A DNA stretch of 64,000 nt, from NCBI GenBank assembly GCA_050084985.1, contig JBITNC010000002.1, forward strand, positions 11,532,001 through 11,596,000. The letters are read 5' to 3'. The translations under genes and the position numbers were made by a program. A model generated the notes under the pieces. That model was not told the origin of the DNA. It made no database searches and saw only the letters and a list, made by a program, of their open reading frames with translations. Each line of letters begins with the position of its first letter. Positions within the stretch are counted from its first letter, which is position 1. Shown here piece after piece: positions 11,400 to 23,400 of the stretch. Source of the stretch: Nageia nagi (Eukaryota > Pinophyta).

Positions 11400-12293
11400 T
11401 CATAAATAGAGCTTCATTGGTACCATATTCAAATTTATCTTCTTCAATTTCATCTTATTTGAAAATAAGACTTCTCTCCTTGTAAGGACATTTATTAGCA
11501 TAATGGCCAACTCTACCACAATAGAAGCACTTGAAGGGTAGCTTACCTTTATATTTATCTTTTCCTCTTTTGAGTTTTTGAACAAAGTTAGATTCTTTAG
11601 AATTTGAAGTATCTTCTTCATATGAATCTACTTTTGGCTTGGGACTCTTGGTAGCTTTGAAGATAATTTCTTTATCACTAGTATTGGCCTTCCTAATTCT
11701 CATCTCATAGGAAATCATGGTACCATGCATTTCATATAGAGTAAGATATTCAGATCCTTTGCTTATTTGATGGTTGAGACTTTGGCATTAAAATTGGATG
11801 AAAATGATCTAAGGATCTTTTTTACAATTACGTTATACTCAATATTCTTTCCTAATCCTCGAATGCAATTGATAATTTCATTAACTTTGAGCATGTAGCT
11901 AGCAATATCTTCTTCATCATTCATATTTAGCACTTCAAATTGAGATCTAAAGGTTTGCAACTTAGCATCCTTTATCTTGTCATCACCTTCATGGATACTC
12001 TTCAATTTATCCCATATCTCCTTGGAAGTCTTGCACCCCATGATTTTCAATAGCTCGCTATTAACCAATCCAAACATAATTTTATTTTTTTCTCTAGCAT
12101 CATTCTCATAAAGTTTCTTACTAGCTACATTAGTTGGAGGAGTAGAAGGAACTGTATACCTAACTTCTACAACTTCCCATATGTCAAATACCAAATCAAT
12201 GAGATATATATGTATTCTTATCTTTTAGAAGGAATAGTTAGTTCCATTAAAAAGTGGTGCTTTGTTTTATGAGAAGCCATCACCAGTAGCCAT
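11400..12293 (-). pseudogene. copia gag with CCHC zinc knuckle
   Basis: The start is the ATG at 12291-12293 (MATGDGFS), with PLFNGTNYSF just after, the usual copia Gag opening. Next come IWDKLKSIHEGDDKIKDAK and a UBN2-type helical core through RSFSSNFNAKVSTIK (to about 11763). The C-terminal frame (11455-11730) holds the zinc knuckle CFYCGRVGHYANKC, a perfect C-x2-C-x4-H-x4-C. The frame has two early stops (after FS and after SF) and a shift near 11750, so it is dead. A Gag of about 280 residues is a normal length. Gag would assemble the particle and bind the element RNA. Confidence 0.85.
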
Positions 12294-12343
12294 TGCGTAA
12301 CATCTTGAAACTCCTTAGTTGATTAGACTTAATGAAGAAGCTT

Positions 12344-12356
12344 GGCTCTGATACCA
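12344..12356 (-). promoter_or_regulatory. Primer-binding site of the gag-only copia element
   Basis: The minus strand reads TGGTATCAGAGCC, the canonical site complementary to the 3' end of plant initiator tRNA-Met, five bases after the LTR end. Confidence 0.9.
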
Positions 12357-12361
12357 ATTAT

Positions 12362-14326
12362 TGAACAAGAAGTGACATTGAGAGGGGGATGAATTAGTGT
12401 GGCAATTAAAACTTTAGGCATATAAACCAATGCAATAGTAAACTAAAACTAGAGCAAAACAAGCACACTAAAGAAGCATTACCTAATACATGATACAATG
12501 AGGTTCACCATTTTGGCTACATTCCTGAATAAGACTTCTTGGATCATGGTCCAAATCCATACCAATGCAAAGCACCAATTTTACATTTAGTTTACTAGCA
12601 CCAATCGAAAGGAGTACCAATCCCTATGCTAAGCACCAACTTAGTTGATTACAGGAATAAGGTTTTGGCAAACTTGCCAAATCTATCTCAAAATATCCTC
12701 AATGGTCTAGTTCAGCAAACTACATGCATCTGAATATCATAATAGGTTTTCATGATCTCTATAGCTATAATGATGCCCTCTTTGCAAATCTAATCAATTT
12801 ATCTCAATGGAAGCATTCCCTTATCTGATCTTCAATATCTATACCGATAGCATTCACCTATCTCATACATGTTCAACATCAACACTCCAATGTCAATCAA
12901 TCTAAATAGACACCCTTGATACTCACTTCATCAAGCCACTATTACTAGCAACTTTAATGTGCATGTAGGACCATGATAACATGATTGAAGGTTACTCCAT
13001 TAAATATTACTTAACACTTATCATCATTAGTTCTAAATGCTATAGGGAATGAGTTCACTAAACTTAGCTACAACCTTACTTCCATGATGTTTGAACCTTA
13101 TTTACTTTCCATGACACTGTAATGGCCATGCTGATGACTGAAACTCTTATCAAACTTTGACATAGATCTTATTCATGCATGTCATCACTAGATCTCCCTC
13201 TTAACTCATGATCTAAGCTTTCTAGATGCGTGTCGATACTCAATCTCTACTAAACTTGCATTTTAGTAAATCAGATCTAGATTTCAAGCTGAATCAGAAA
13301 TGGTAATAATTGTTCTCTATAATTCCATAGACCACACCCATTTACACCATGTTGTTCATCATTAACATGATGGTTATTTGCATTTGGTGTACTGCTCTTT
13401 AACTCTGACACTTTACATAAGATCTATTATTTGCATAGGATGGTGACTCTCTACATAATGCATCATACCTCTACATAAGCAAATTTTATCTTCCATAAAA
13501 TATTTGTTTTATCCGCATAGTCATGATCTTCTCTGCATAAGCCTTGAGTCCTTCACATAAGTATTTTGTTCTCTGCATAGGCATTTTGTTGTCTGCACAA
13601 GGTTTTATCTATCCGCATAGGTCCTTGTTTTATCGCATAACTATGTTTGATTTTAGGGAGGATCCGACAGTATTGGAATGGATAAAATTTTATATGGAAT
13701 AGTGAAAAATAGAATAACATTATACTTAGCCATTTTTCAAATATTTTGTAGAGCATTTGATTTTGGTAAAGATTTGACAGAGCAAAGCAAACCAAATTTT
13801 TTCTAGAATAATGAAGAAATTAAACAACTTCATTTTCTTCAACACAAGTCTTATCGATGGTGGTTAATCATACATCATGATGAATTAGAGTCAAATTAAC
13901 CACAAGAAGTATTCTAATTAAGAGATTTGAGTTTTGAACATTCAATTCGAAGTATGCCTAAATAAGTCTATCGAAACAATATATTTTCTTTTGTATTTAG
14001 TTTTGATAGGTATGTTTGAATCTTAATACCTATAAATACTATTGAAAATTTGGAAAAATATATTTTCCTTTCAAGAAGATGATTACAGCTCCCAAAATAG
14101 CTATAACTTATCTGCATAAACTTATTTACCATCACATAAGCTATAACATATCTATATAAGCTTATTCTTATCTGCATAAGGTATTCCAGTACCCATAACT
14201 ATCAATAAACCTTATAAACACCTGACATACATGAATGAGCTTGTCTAAAGGGACTCCTTTGATATTATGACCTAAAGGCAACATTTGAAAATAATGAAAA
14301 CTATAAACACAAGCATATGGTTAACA
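12362..14326 (-). repeat. 5' LTR of the gag-only copia element
   Basis: About 1.97 kb, colinear with 8306-10348. The plus strand starts TGAACAAGAAGTGAC and ends GGTTAACA (minus strand TGTTAACC). It carries the same GCATAAGC-type microrepeats at about 13440-13640 and 14110-14180. The two LTRs differ at many sites, so the insertion is old. Confidence 0.8.
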
Positions 14327-14343
14327 CTAAGTAAACACATCCT

Positions 14344-15090
14344 GTAATATCCCAAAATGAAGAGTCTTGAATTTGTGGCAATTTATGCAATTCCTAATTT
14401 TACTACGAAATGGGACATTCCTCTTCCAAGAGGATTTCTATAATTTTCTATGATTTATTTGTAAATAGTGTCATTTGTGGAACTTAAAAATATTATTATG
14501 GCCTTATGGTATGTGATGCCTCATTCTTGGGTGCAAAAATACTTTAAATGAGCATCCCAAGGTTGACATCTCCATTCTAGGGATATTAAAAGTTAATTAG
14601 GAGTCTTATATTATTTTTAATAAAGCATGCCCATATTTGTAACTTGGGATCTAATTTGTCCCCTTGAAATTTGACGACCAACTAGGAAGTATTAATTTAT
14701 TTTCTAGGAGTCATTAAATATTATATTGTTATGTTGGATGGGTCAACCAAAGAAAATAAATGTATTCCAAGCATACTCTATAAGGAGGATGAGCTCTCAT
14801 TTGGAAAGAAGATTATCTTCTATCAACTAAACCACTTGTTATGACAAAATCTTGGAGCATGTGATTGGATTAGTCAGTGTATACATTCCTCCTATAGCTA
14901 CTTCGAATAAAAAATATTTGTTCGTGAAGGTTAGTATTGTGTCCCAATATGGAGTTGAAGAAAAGATCTTGGAATCCCATCTTCAGCCCTAGAGTGAGAC
15001 ATCTAGTTGAGAAGCAATTTTAGATCTAAAAAGTGGTGTTTAAAGCCCTTGGTGGAATGTCAACTATTCTTGGCATATTTTGAGCTTTTC
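14344..15090 (+). mobile_element. Unidentified LTR-like block
   Basis: Begins TGTAATATCCCAAAATGAAG and is followed about 740 bp later by G1a integrase. It has a TATA-like TCTATAAGGAGGATGAGC at about 14778 and no coding signal. It has no second copy in the window, so this is an LTR-like guess from the TG start, size and TATA box. Alternatively it may be leftover CACTA interior. Confidence 0.3.
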
Positions 15091-15986
15091 AAGGTTTATT
15101 ATTGTTCTAAAAAGGACTAAAATAGGATGCAAAGATATTTATAGAAGAATGTGAAGTGTAGAAAAGAAATAATAAAAACCTCTTGACTACTGCAACCCTT
15201 ACTCTTCTTAAATAATTAATGGTTAAATATTCAATAAAATAAAAAGAATGATAATAATACTTGTTAGGGTTGGCAAATTATTCAAATATACCCATTTTTC
15301 TATGCTTTAAGACTTCTTTGTAATAAGAAGAGTGGTTAAAATATTCCAACATCAACTCTCTTGCCTTCAAAGTATGCAAGGATGTATTGTGAGTGATAAA
15401 AACTCCAGTGTTCACAAGAGACTTTGGGAACAAAATTTCTTAGCTTAGTGGGATCAAGTTAAGTATAAATTCTACCACCCATTCTTAATCAAATTACAAA
15501 GGAGAAATAGCTAACATATGTTTGGAAATGCAGTTAATATGTTTTGCATTTGATAAATAACAATAATGGATCAAAAGGATTCCCATAGAAAAATGGTGGT
15601 ACAACACACCACACCATTTTACTAGTAAAATATCTCTTTATGAAGCTCTTTATGGGTAAAAACTTCTTATATGATTTGATTACATTTTTGATCAACAAAG
15701 GTCAATGAAGAAGGTAATATGATACATTATCTATAAATTCTCTTCCTTCTCTAAGATAATTTTTACAAAGTCTAAAAATTCTATGAAATAATAGGTAGAC
15801 AAACACAAAATAGAAAAAGGTGTCAATATAAGTGATATATCATTTTTTGACTCTAACAAATACAAATAGCTCATATATTCAAAAGAAAAATCAACCATTG
15901 AACAATAGCTAGCATCGAAGTTCTATGTTTCGAATAAAGTATTTTTGAAAATTGTACAAGTCACATACTAACTAAAATTACTAATT
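15091..15986 (+). pseudogene. G1a integrase fragment
   Basis: Colinear with 62745-63630 (G1b) and with 42340-42960 plus 47187-47440 (G1c). Recognisable pieces are the start of the integrase core (LAKLFKYTHFSML, compare VDKLSKYAHFLAL in G1b) and KDSHRKMVVQHTTPFY, the C-terminal part of the core. It is heavily broken. It stops at 15986, where the LTR of chromovirus B begins, and resumes at 39554. Confidence 0.72.
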
Positions 15987-16717
15987 TGTAATGACCAGAA
16001 GCATATGGCTTACTTGGATTTTCAAATATAGATTTTACTAATTTTATTACCACATTCAATATTTCATATGTAATATTGAGAATTGGAAATGAAATACAAT
16101 AATAAAAATACATGTACACATAAATCAATGAGACAATAGAGATGTATACTGGTTCCTCTCATTGTGAGAGTACATTCAATCTAATAGTTCTCTTAATTTT
16201 ATTAGCTAATGGATGTTACTATGAAGTAAGAATATGGAGAGAATACTATCTTAGAAAAGTCTATATATTTTCTTCCTACTTCTACAATATTTCAACCTTC
16301 AGAATAAGTTCAATGGAGTCCCAAATCTATCAATAATAATTTGCAATTGTACCAATAGTAGTAACCACATCAAAAATCATCAAAAACCTTCACAAATGGA
16401 TTCCAACAAAATATACATAACCATGAACCAATGAAGAACCACTTGAACTATTGAAACAACCTTCAAATTGACATTGAAATTAAAACGACCTTGATTGTTC
16501 AATTTCCCCACTTTAACTATTTGATGAAACAACATCAACATCATTGGAACGAAGTCAACACCCTACTATCAAGCTTGTATGACATCAACATTATTTACTT
16601 TGTTTATCCAACACACCAAAATGTTGGAGTATGTTTGATTCTAAGCATAAAGATCTTTGGTGCATAAAATATCCACTCATGTATGATCAAACTTATGAAT
16701 TGACACATTTTGGATCA
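15987..16717 (-). repeat. 3' LTR of chromovirus B
   Basis: 731 bp; the minus strand starts TGATCCAAAATGTG and ends TGGTCATTACA. The tract CCCATGGGGAATTCA just upstream on the minus strand may be the PPT. It aligns throughout with 38828-39553. Confidence 0.85.
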
Positions 16718-16789
16718 TGAATTCCCCATGGGAAAGGCTTTTAGTACTATAAATTCTTAAGTATGGATAATATGAGGAAAGAAATAGTT

Positions 16790-17690
16790 TCCCCACCTTA
16801 GCTTTGTCATACCACTTAACTTTAGTAGGTATTTGACCTTCAACCCAACCAACCAAATTTATTGCTCACCTCTTCTAATAGCATGAAACTTCTTTTATAG
16901 AATTGAATCCTCCCTACACTCATTCATTGTATTTGGAGATAAGTCATCAACTAATGGAAAAACTTGATCTATTTCTTGCTTCTCTTCATTCAACATGGAT
17001 GGCTCAAACAATTTCTAGTTCTTCACATTCATAAGTTAATAGATATTCATATATGTGTTTAGATCCAATCTAAATGCATTATAACTTACTTTCTCCATAA
17101 TAAAAAATGGTATATACCTTATTGGTTAAGCTTCCTAGTTGGTCCTTGCAAGCTATCCTTACTGAGATGCAACCAAACCTAATCTCCCAAATGGAACTTA
17201 TGGTCAACCCTTTGGTTGTCATGCCTCAATTTGTACTTGGAGTCTTGGTTGGTTTTCTTGGAATTGATCTTCGAATTTCAAATAAATTTATCTTATCTTA
17301 TCAACTAATTGGTCAATGTATTTTTCTTCCATCATAACTAAAACATCAATATCCTCTTATTGTTAGAAAATACAATCAAAAGGAGATGGAGTTAAATACT
17401 AATAAAAAGTTTCAAATGAAGTTTTATTTCTAGAGGTATGGATTAACCTATTGTAATAATGATGAATAAACACAAGATGCTCATCCCAATACTTCATATG
17501 GTTACCACAATAACCCCATAACAATTGAACTACTATTCTACTTATCATACCCAAAAAGTAACCCTATTAGAAAACAAGACAAGACATGTTACAATCAACA
17601 AATTTCTTTATTACTCTTGATCAAACCTCAAAATGATTACAAATGATGAATTTCTTTCAATTCATTACCTTGCAAAAGGAATTTTTATAA
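16790..17690 (-). pseudogene. Chromovirus B integrase C-terminus and linker
   Basis: Minus-strand translation in shifting frames gives the end of the integrase core (KYWDEHLVFIHHYYNRLIHTS; compare 'WD..L...E.AYNR..H.S...SPF'). It is followed by DHKFHLGD-VWLHLSKDSLQGP (the GPY/F-type 'F..GD.VWL.L.K.R..G'), then AFRLDLNTYMNIYELMNVKN and a final acidic segment VDDLSPNTMNECREDSIL. This order is typical of the C-terminus of plant chromovirus polyproteins. There are many stops and at least three frame changes. The upstream end is cut at about 17690 by the Tat 3' LTR. Confidence 0.78.
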
Positions 17691-18391
17691 AAGAATGATA
17701 AAGGCCTTCGTAGGCCTAATTTCGATGTTTGTAAGCTTCAAGGATTATGTTCTGAAACCTGTAAGAAGAAAATTGGCTCTTTTTTTTTCTATTCAACTCT
17801 TCAATTCTTTCTTTGATAAGTTAAATTGCTCCACACCTATTGACCTTGCACACATGAAAATAAAAAAACTCATCAAACATACCTATTCATACCATAAAAT
17901 CAATATAAAATGAGCATAAAAAAGCATACAAAATGTAAAACAATAATGCCTCTAATTCAATGAAACCTGAATGTATTTTGATAGAGTAACCTTATATTCC
18001 ACTGGGTCCCTTTGCTTCCTACCTGAAGGCTTTATTTATAGACTTCAAAAACAAGCAAAGCTTTCAATTTTGTAGATAAAAATCTAGATAGAAAATCCTA
18101 TCCATTTTTCATGGTTGTGATTTGAAGTGGGGATGCAAGGGATGGATGGTGAGTCATTCGTTATCCTTTGCTTTATTCCCAATATGCTTTAGATGTTTCC
18201 ATTTTTATTTTGATTTTGCCAAATTCAGAGTCATTGATGTCCAAGTACCGAATGCCAGTGATTGGATGCATCTCCAGCATCCAAGTGTCGAACGTTGGCA
18301 TTTAGAAGACTATAGTAAACTTTTTTAATTTACTTTAATTTTTCATTCTTCTTTCACTTTTCAAAAGAAGAATCATTTTTGGGTGTCTATA
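17690..18391 (-). repeat. Putative 3' LTR of the Tat element
   Basis: On the minus strand a GGGGTAGAA purine tract (18392-18400) precedes TATAGACACCC, resembling the TGTAGACACC start seen in some Tat/Athila LTRs. A TATAAATAAAGCC box lies at plus coordinates 18032-18044. The inner end, next to chromovirus B integrase, is not sharply defined. No second copy is present in the window for comparison. Confidence 0.38.
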
Positions 18392-18404
18392 TTCTACCCC
18401 TTTT

Positions 18405-21400
18405 TAAATTATCCACTACTTTGTAAGTGAAGGATAATTCAAGAACTTACCTTTTAGAAGGGGGTTGCATTCAAGTTTTTAACTTTTATTTTTTACTTCT
18501 AATCAATATTTTGGATTAACCTATTCCCTGTGAATAAACTAGATTTGATTGATTGAATTATGATTAAGTTCATTTTTTGATCTTTTGCATTTGACACATT
18601 TGAAAGTAGTGTGGTTGTAGTATCAAAGTGGAACTTATCAGTATCACTATACTATGTTCTGTTGGTGGTAGGTACATGATTAGTCTATGTGCCATTGAAT
18701 GTATTCCGAAGCTAACATGTGATAAAGAAGTTACCTTATAAATACAATGTCTTGATAGTTATACTTTTGGTCCCAACAGTTAGGTTACATGATGATCTTG
18801 CACAAAAGTTCATTCAATATTTTTAGTCATATCCAAACCAATCCTTCTATCTGTCAAAAGAACGGTCATTTTTTCAAATTTGGAGTTACTCAAGAGTTTT
18901 AGTTTTTTCAAAAGAGTTGGCCTTGGTTGATCCGTAAACTCTTTTTAAGAATTCACTTTCGGATCTTCACACCTTACTTTTTTTTAGTGCTTGCGGAAAT
19001 AAAATTTTAAATAATCACACAAAAGTATGACACCAATATCTTATGAACATAGTGATTCTTCATTTGGTAGATCCTCCATTACATCATACAGAATGATCAG
19101 GAACTCTATTTCCCCATCTCGACTATTTTACTTGGATATATCTCGAAGGACTTTTCACCTCAAAGATCACCTCTCACAATACTAACATTATATGTTAAGT
19201 TTCCACATACAAAGCTTGCCACTAGTCTAACATGCTCCCTCACAATACGCATTACCACTTATGCATCATGCGATCTCTCCTAACACACTTAACAAATAAA
19301 GTGCAACTCTCACACAGAGTTTTTTTATACCCACACAAAATACACAACATGCCTATTGCATGGAACTCCTACAAAATGGAATTAACATTTCCCATTCTCT
19401 AAATATCGTTTTTTAACTTAAGGATTTACATTTTTCAGGAGAATAGGTTACAAACAATAAAATATTCTCTCCATCTCAATTTTAACTTTTCATAACAATT
19501 TACCTCCTTAATTTTAGGGCTCCTTTGAATTTGGTCTTAGTTTTATTTTAATAGTAAATTTCATTTACTATTAAAGTATTGTTCACACTATTTTTAATAC
19601 CCTATAATAAACACTAAATCATAAAAAATATTCACCACTTTTACCAAATAAAAACAACCCTCCAAAATACCATACGAGTATGTTATAGTAGGTGGCTTGT
19701 TTGTAGTGATGCCACTTGGCATGTTGGCTCTTTGACTGGAAGCTTCTCCCACTTCCAACGAACTCTTTCTTTAACCACGCGATCTTCATTCTTTTGAATC
19801 TCCTTTGTCCAAATTCTGCTGTCCATCTCTACCGTGTGGCTCGATCTCCCATTCCATGTTATTAGAAACTCCACGTAACGTTTGGCGGTGTGTTGGTCTC
19901 CACAAGGATGGCGGCTCTTTCTTCTATATACGCAGTTGGAATTTTAGTTGACTGCAAGCTTATCAACTGTATCCATGTCCACAATGGCTGGTAGATAACA
20001 TGCTTTACTTCTTCACATCTATCAGGCGACTTCCTTCGTGCGGTCTAATGGACATCAATGTAATGAGTTTTTGCCTGCTTAGTCTTTCCTCCAAACAACA
20101 GGTGACTTTATTTTACATCCACTAACATATTTCCCTTTGATAGGGTCCATCAAAATGGCACCTGTTGACGTCGCCCAGCAGGATCTCTTTGGCCCGTCTT
20201 TCTCCTTGCTTGCATCGACGATCACTCCACGTCCGTTAGCATCTACCATCAACCCTTCACATGGTCTTTTTCGTACACTGCCAATTGTTAATATTCCGCC
20301 AACATACTTCGTTTGGTATTTGATTTTAATTGGTAATTGTGTTATAAAATTTGAACATATAATATTGACAATTAAAACCAATACAATAGTGATCTTCAAT
20401 TACTATTTTAAATATCAATTTTTAAACCTCCATATTTTGCATATTTAATGTTGAATTTAAATGTTGTTGGAGATGTTGAAACGTTATCAAAGAGTATTTC
20501 GATTTGAAGAGAACAACTACACAGATTGAGACTTTTATTTTTTAACTTATGAAATTCCATTTCGGATCATTGGTCGAGCCAACAAGTGAAAAACTTGTTC
20601 CTTTTGTCTTTGATCCGTTTTTTTTAGTTTTTTAGTTTTTTTTATACATTTTTTTTGGAAGAATATGAGGTATTAATGATAGTCCTCTTGATGTTGCCTC
20701 TCAAGGGACCCTGGGTACATGTTTCTCATCCAGATTCTTGTACTAGAAGAGTTTAAGTATTTTTTGTATTTTTGTTATAGGTCTAAACTAAACTAGAAGG
20801 AGAGCCTAGGTATTCATATGTTTTTTGTTCATAGTTGGTTATTTTTTGTCTCGATTGTGAATTGGAAAGAGGACTTAAAATATTTTTACTCATTTTTGAA
20901 TTTTTAATTTTTCGAGTATTTTCATTCTGTTATGGGTTGCTGGCGACTAGTTTGGATCGTCGATGTCCCAAGGAAATCACCTATGTCCAACTTAAATCAT
21001 TGACATTCCTGTTCACGATCAAAATAAAAAGCCAAAGTGACCTATCATTTTCTAATTTATTTGTATACTTGTTAAAGCTCTATCACTCTTTTGCTCCCTT
21101 TTTCATGGTTGGCCTATCTATTTACCATCTTGTCACACTCTATGGGCGAAGCTACCATCGAGGAGGAGGCCAGTTGTCTGAATGAGGCCGATCAGAGAGA
21201 AGTTAGGGTTTAAAAACCTTTCTTTTTGGTTTTTTGTTTAATGTGTTACTTTTAAGGATTCATTCAAAAAATGAAAACCATAAGAGTAGCTATTTTCACA
21301 TTTAGATACTTTTTAACCATTCAATTTTTTTATTTTTTTTAGTTTTTAGTGTTTTTAAATTTTTATAAAATTTTGGCCATGGTCACCAGCCAGAGCTGAA

Positions 21401-21430
21401 GGGTTTCATAATCTTTGGCATTCGACTAGC
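18405..21430. other. Tat 3' region, non-coding, with a GC-richer island
   Basis: Mostly AT-rich DNA without repeats shared elsewhere in the window. Between about 19680 and 20300 base composition rises and CpG dinucleotides reappear (for example CACGTCCGTTAGC and GACGTCGCCCAGCAGG), unlike its surroundings. Short frames open there on both strands (63 and 106 codons, minus), but none resembles a known protein. It could be promoter-like DNA for the antisense ORF or a captured host fragment. Confidence 0.4.
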
Positions 21431-21439
21431 GAACGTCAT

Positions 21440-23400
21440 CGATTCTATAACCTGGTTACCAATCATCAATGTTCCAAACCCTAATTTATTTTTTGGTACT
21501 TAGCTTAATTAATTTGCTTCTTAGGTTCAGGATATCTTCAAGCTTAGATGGCGTTATCCCATCATTCTACAGGAGGGAAATCCCTTTCTCACCACTACAG
21601 ATCATAATTTCTTTTGAGGTATGGGTTTTGGAGCTGGACCCTACATGGGTCTTAATCATTGGGAGTACCCTCTCTTAGCAGCCTTTCTTAAGAGGTGGGA
21701 GTCCATTACTTCTACCTTTCATCTCTCAACAAGGGAGATGACTATTATCATGGAGGATATTCATCAATTGCATCGGTTACCCATTCATGGTTAGTGCATT
21801 CAACATACAATCGATAAGGATGACATTTTGCCAACCATTTCCTACTTGTACGAGGCTAACAAAGTGGATGTGGTTGTGTTTGAGATCAGCTCAAGGGGTA
21901 TAAGATATTATCAATACTAGCGGGATGATCAGTAGGGAGTGTTAGATTCTCTTTCTTGATGGGCATGATTCAATGTTATGGCCTACTTGATACCGATAAC
22001 GATATATTTCCATTATAACTATTACCAATTGTTGTAGATATGATGCAACATGGTACCGTTTATGTGTGGGCTCCTAGAGGTCTACAAGGTGTTATTTTTC
22101 TATTCTTAAGGTCATTAATCTTCATTGTCTGTGACTATCACTCTTTAGACTTGGGCCTATGAGCATATTGCTATGGCTTTCCCTCTAGGACTTCCAATTC
22201 CAGGCTTTGATATACATACTATGCATCCAGCTAGTATCATGAGGTGGAGGAAGGATTTCTATATTCATCCCACTAATTGTGTGCATCAGGACATTCATTA
22301 TTATCACATTATGCTTACTCAACTAGTGCCTAATCATGTGAGGTTTAGGCCTTATTATTTATATTTGACATGGTATGAGATCGAGGTTGAGCTTACAAGG
22401 ATCAGATAGGCTAGGGTTCTTAGTGGTCGACGGATTGCATTTCTAAATTTTTTTCAATTTGATCATGTCAAGCACCAATTTGCCCTTATACAAGACACCC
22501 CTATAGATCTTGTGATTTATCAATGAGAGGGAACCCTTTTTGTCAATGTGGTTCATCCATTAGTATATGTTGAGCCTAATCTTACACAAGAGTGGGCATT
22601 AAAAAAGGAGTTAGCTGAGGATGATGTAGGAATCATTAAGGCTTTTGCTATGTTGGTAGGTCGAGTTAAAGAGTGACGAGGAGGAGCAAGGATGTAGGGT
22701 GCATCAGAGAGTGGAGGATCCTAGTGTTAAGGCTAGAGTAGTAGAGGAGGTGGAGATGGAGCCTACCATAGATGTTCTTGAGGAGGCTACATAGGATAAG
22801 GAGGGTGCACAAGGTGAGGAGGTTAATTTTGGAGAGGAGGATGTACCTCCCCCTTAGGTGCCCAATGTTGATGCTCTATTAGGGAATATCTACGAGTTGT
22901 GATTCTAGTTAGTTCAAGCTAACTGGACTTGCTATAGATATCAAGTTAAGAGAGATTGCTATAGGCAAGAGAGAGATTAATCCCATTCCATGGTATAAAA
23001 TCTTCAGCAATAATAGGTCGAGGGAGCTAGTACTTTTATAGGTGTTGATAGTCAATCCTCGTCTTTTGTGAGAAGAATTTATCAACATAGGGACTATTAC
23101 ATGAGCATTTTGGCTACTTGGTTGATTGGTGTCCCAAATTTTTCTATTGGTGTACAATATGCCCTTCCTCTGAGGGATTATGTTTTGGTGAATATCAACA
23201 CATTTCCTATAGCTACATCCAATGTTGCACATGGGATGACTAGTACTCAAGGTAGGCCATCCAGACTACCATTATCTTGCAGTAAGAGTGTGACTATGGG
23301 GGTATCATCTCAACATCTTGTTAGATCTTCTAAGCTATGCAGAGAAGCACATGAGATGAGTCCTAGTGGTTTAGTGGGGATTGTGCATGCAAGATAAGGT
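21440..23400 (+). pseudogene. Plant mobile domain (PMD) ORF relic, antisense to Tat
   Basis: The plus strand reads, in one frame, AFLKRWESITSTFHLSTREM and, directly after, TIIMEDIHQLHRLPIHG (about 21680-21790). This matches the PMD hallmark 'L..RWRPET.TFHLP.GE.T.TL.DV..L.GLPI.G'. Further on, TWAYEHIAMAFPLGLP, IMRWRKDFYIHP and HDHVKHQFAL-like segments (22150-22500) fit the later PMD blocks. A downstream open stretch (23068-23397) has no known motif but may be the C-terminus. Several stops and frame changes interrupt it. PMD proteins include host MAIN/MAIL1, and PMDs are also carried by Mutator-like and Ty3/gypsy elements. Here it lies antisense between pol and 3' LTR of a Tat element, so element-borne origin is the better reading. 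Its molecular role is unknown. Confidence 0.65.

Larger units (their letters stand above)
8306..14326 (-). mobile_element. Gag-only copia element with ~2-kb LTRs
   Basis: Two long direct repeats (8306-10348 and 12362-14326) enclose 2.0 kb on the minus strand with PBS, gag and polypurine tract in the right order, and no pol. The PBS is a perfect TGGTATCAGAGCC and the PPT is AAAGGGGGAGAT. LTR ends on the minus strand are TGTT...TTCA. Flanking DNA on the left is CACTA interior. A target-site duplication is not evident (right flank CTAAG), probably because the left LTR edge has decayed. LTRs of this length are unusual for copia, and the 6-kb element contains only about 0.9 kb of coding relic. Confidence 0.8.

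Noticed and set aside
20835-21185. A 116-codon plus-strand frame as a membrane protein.
   Set aside because: Its hydrophobicity comes from T-rich DNA (Phe, Leu, Ile). There is no homologous copy, no motif, and the region is the presumed 5' side of the PMD ORF.
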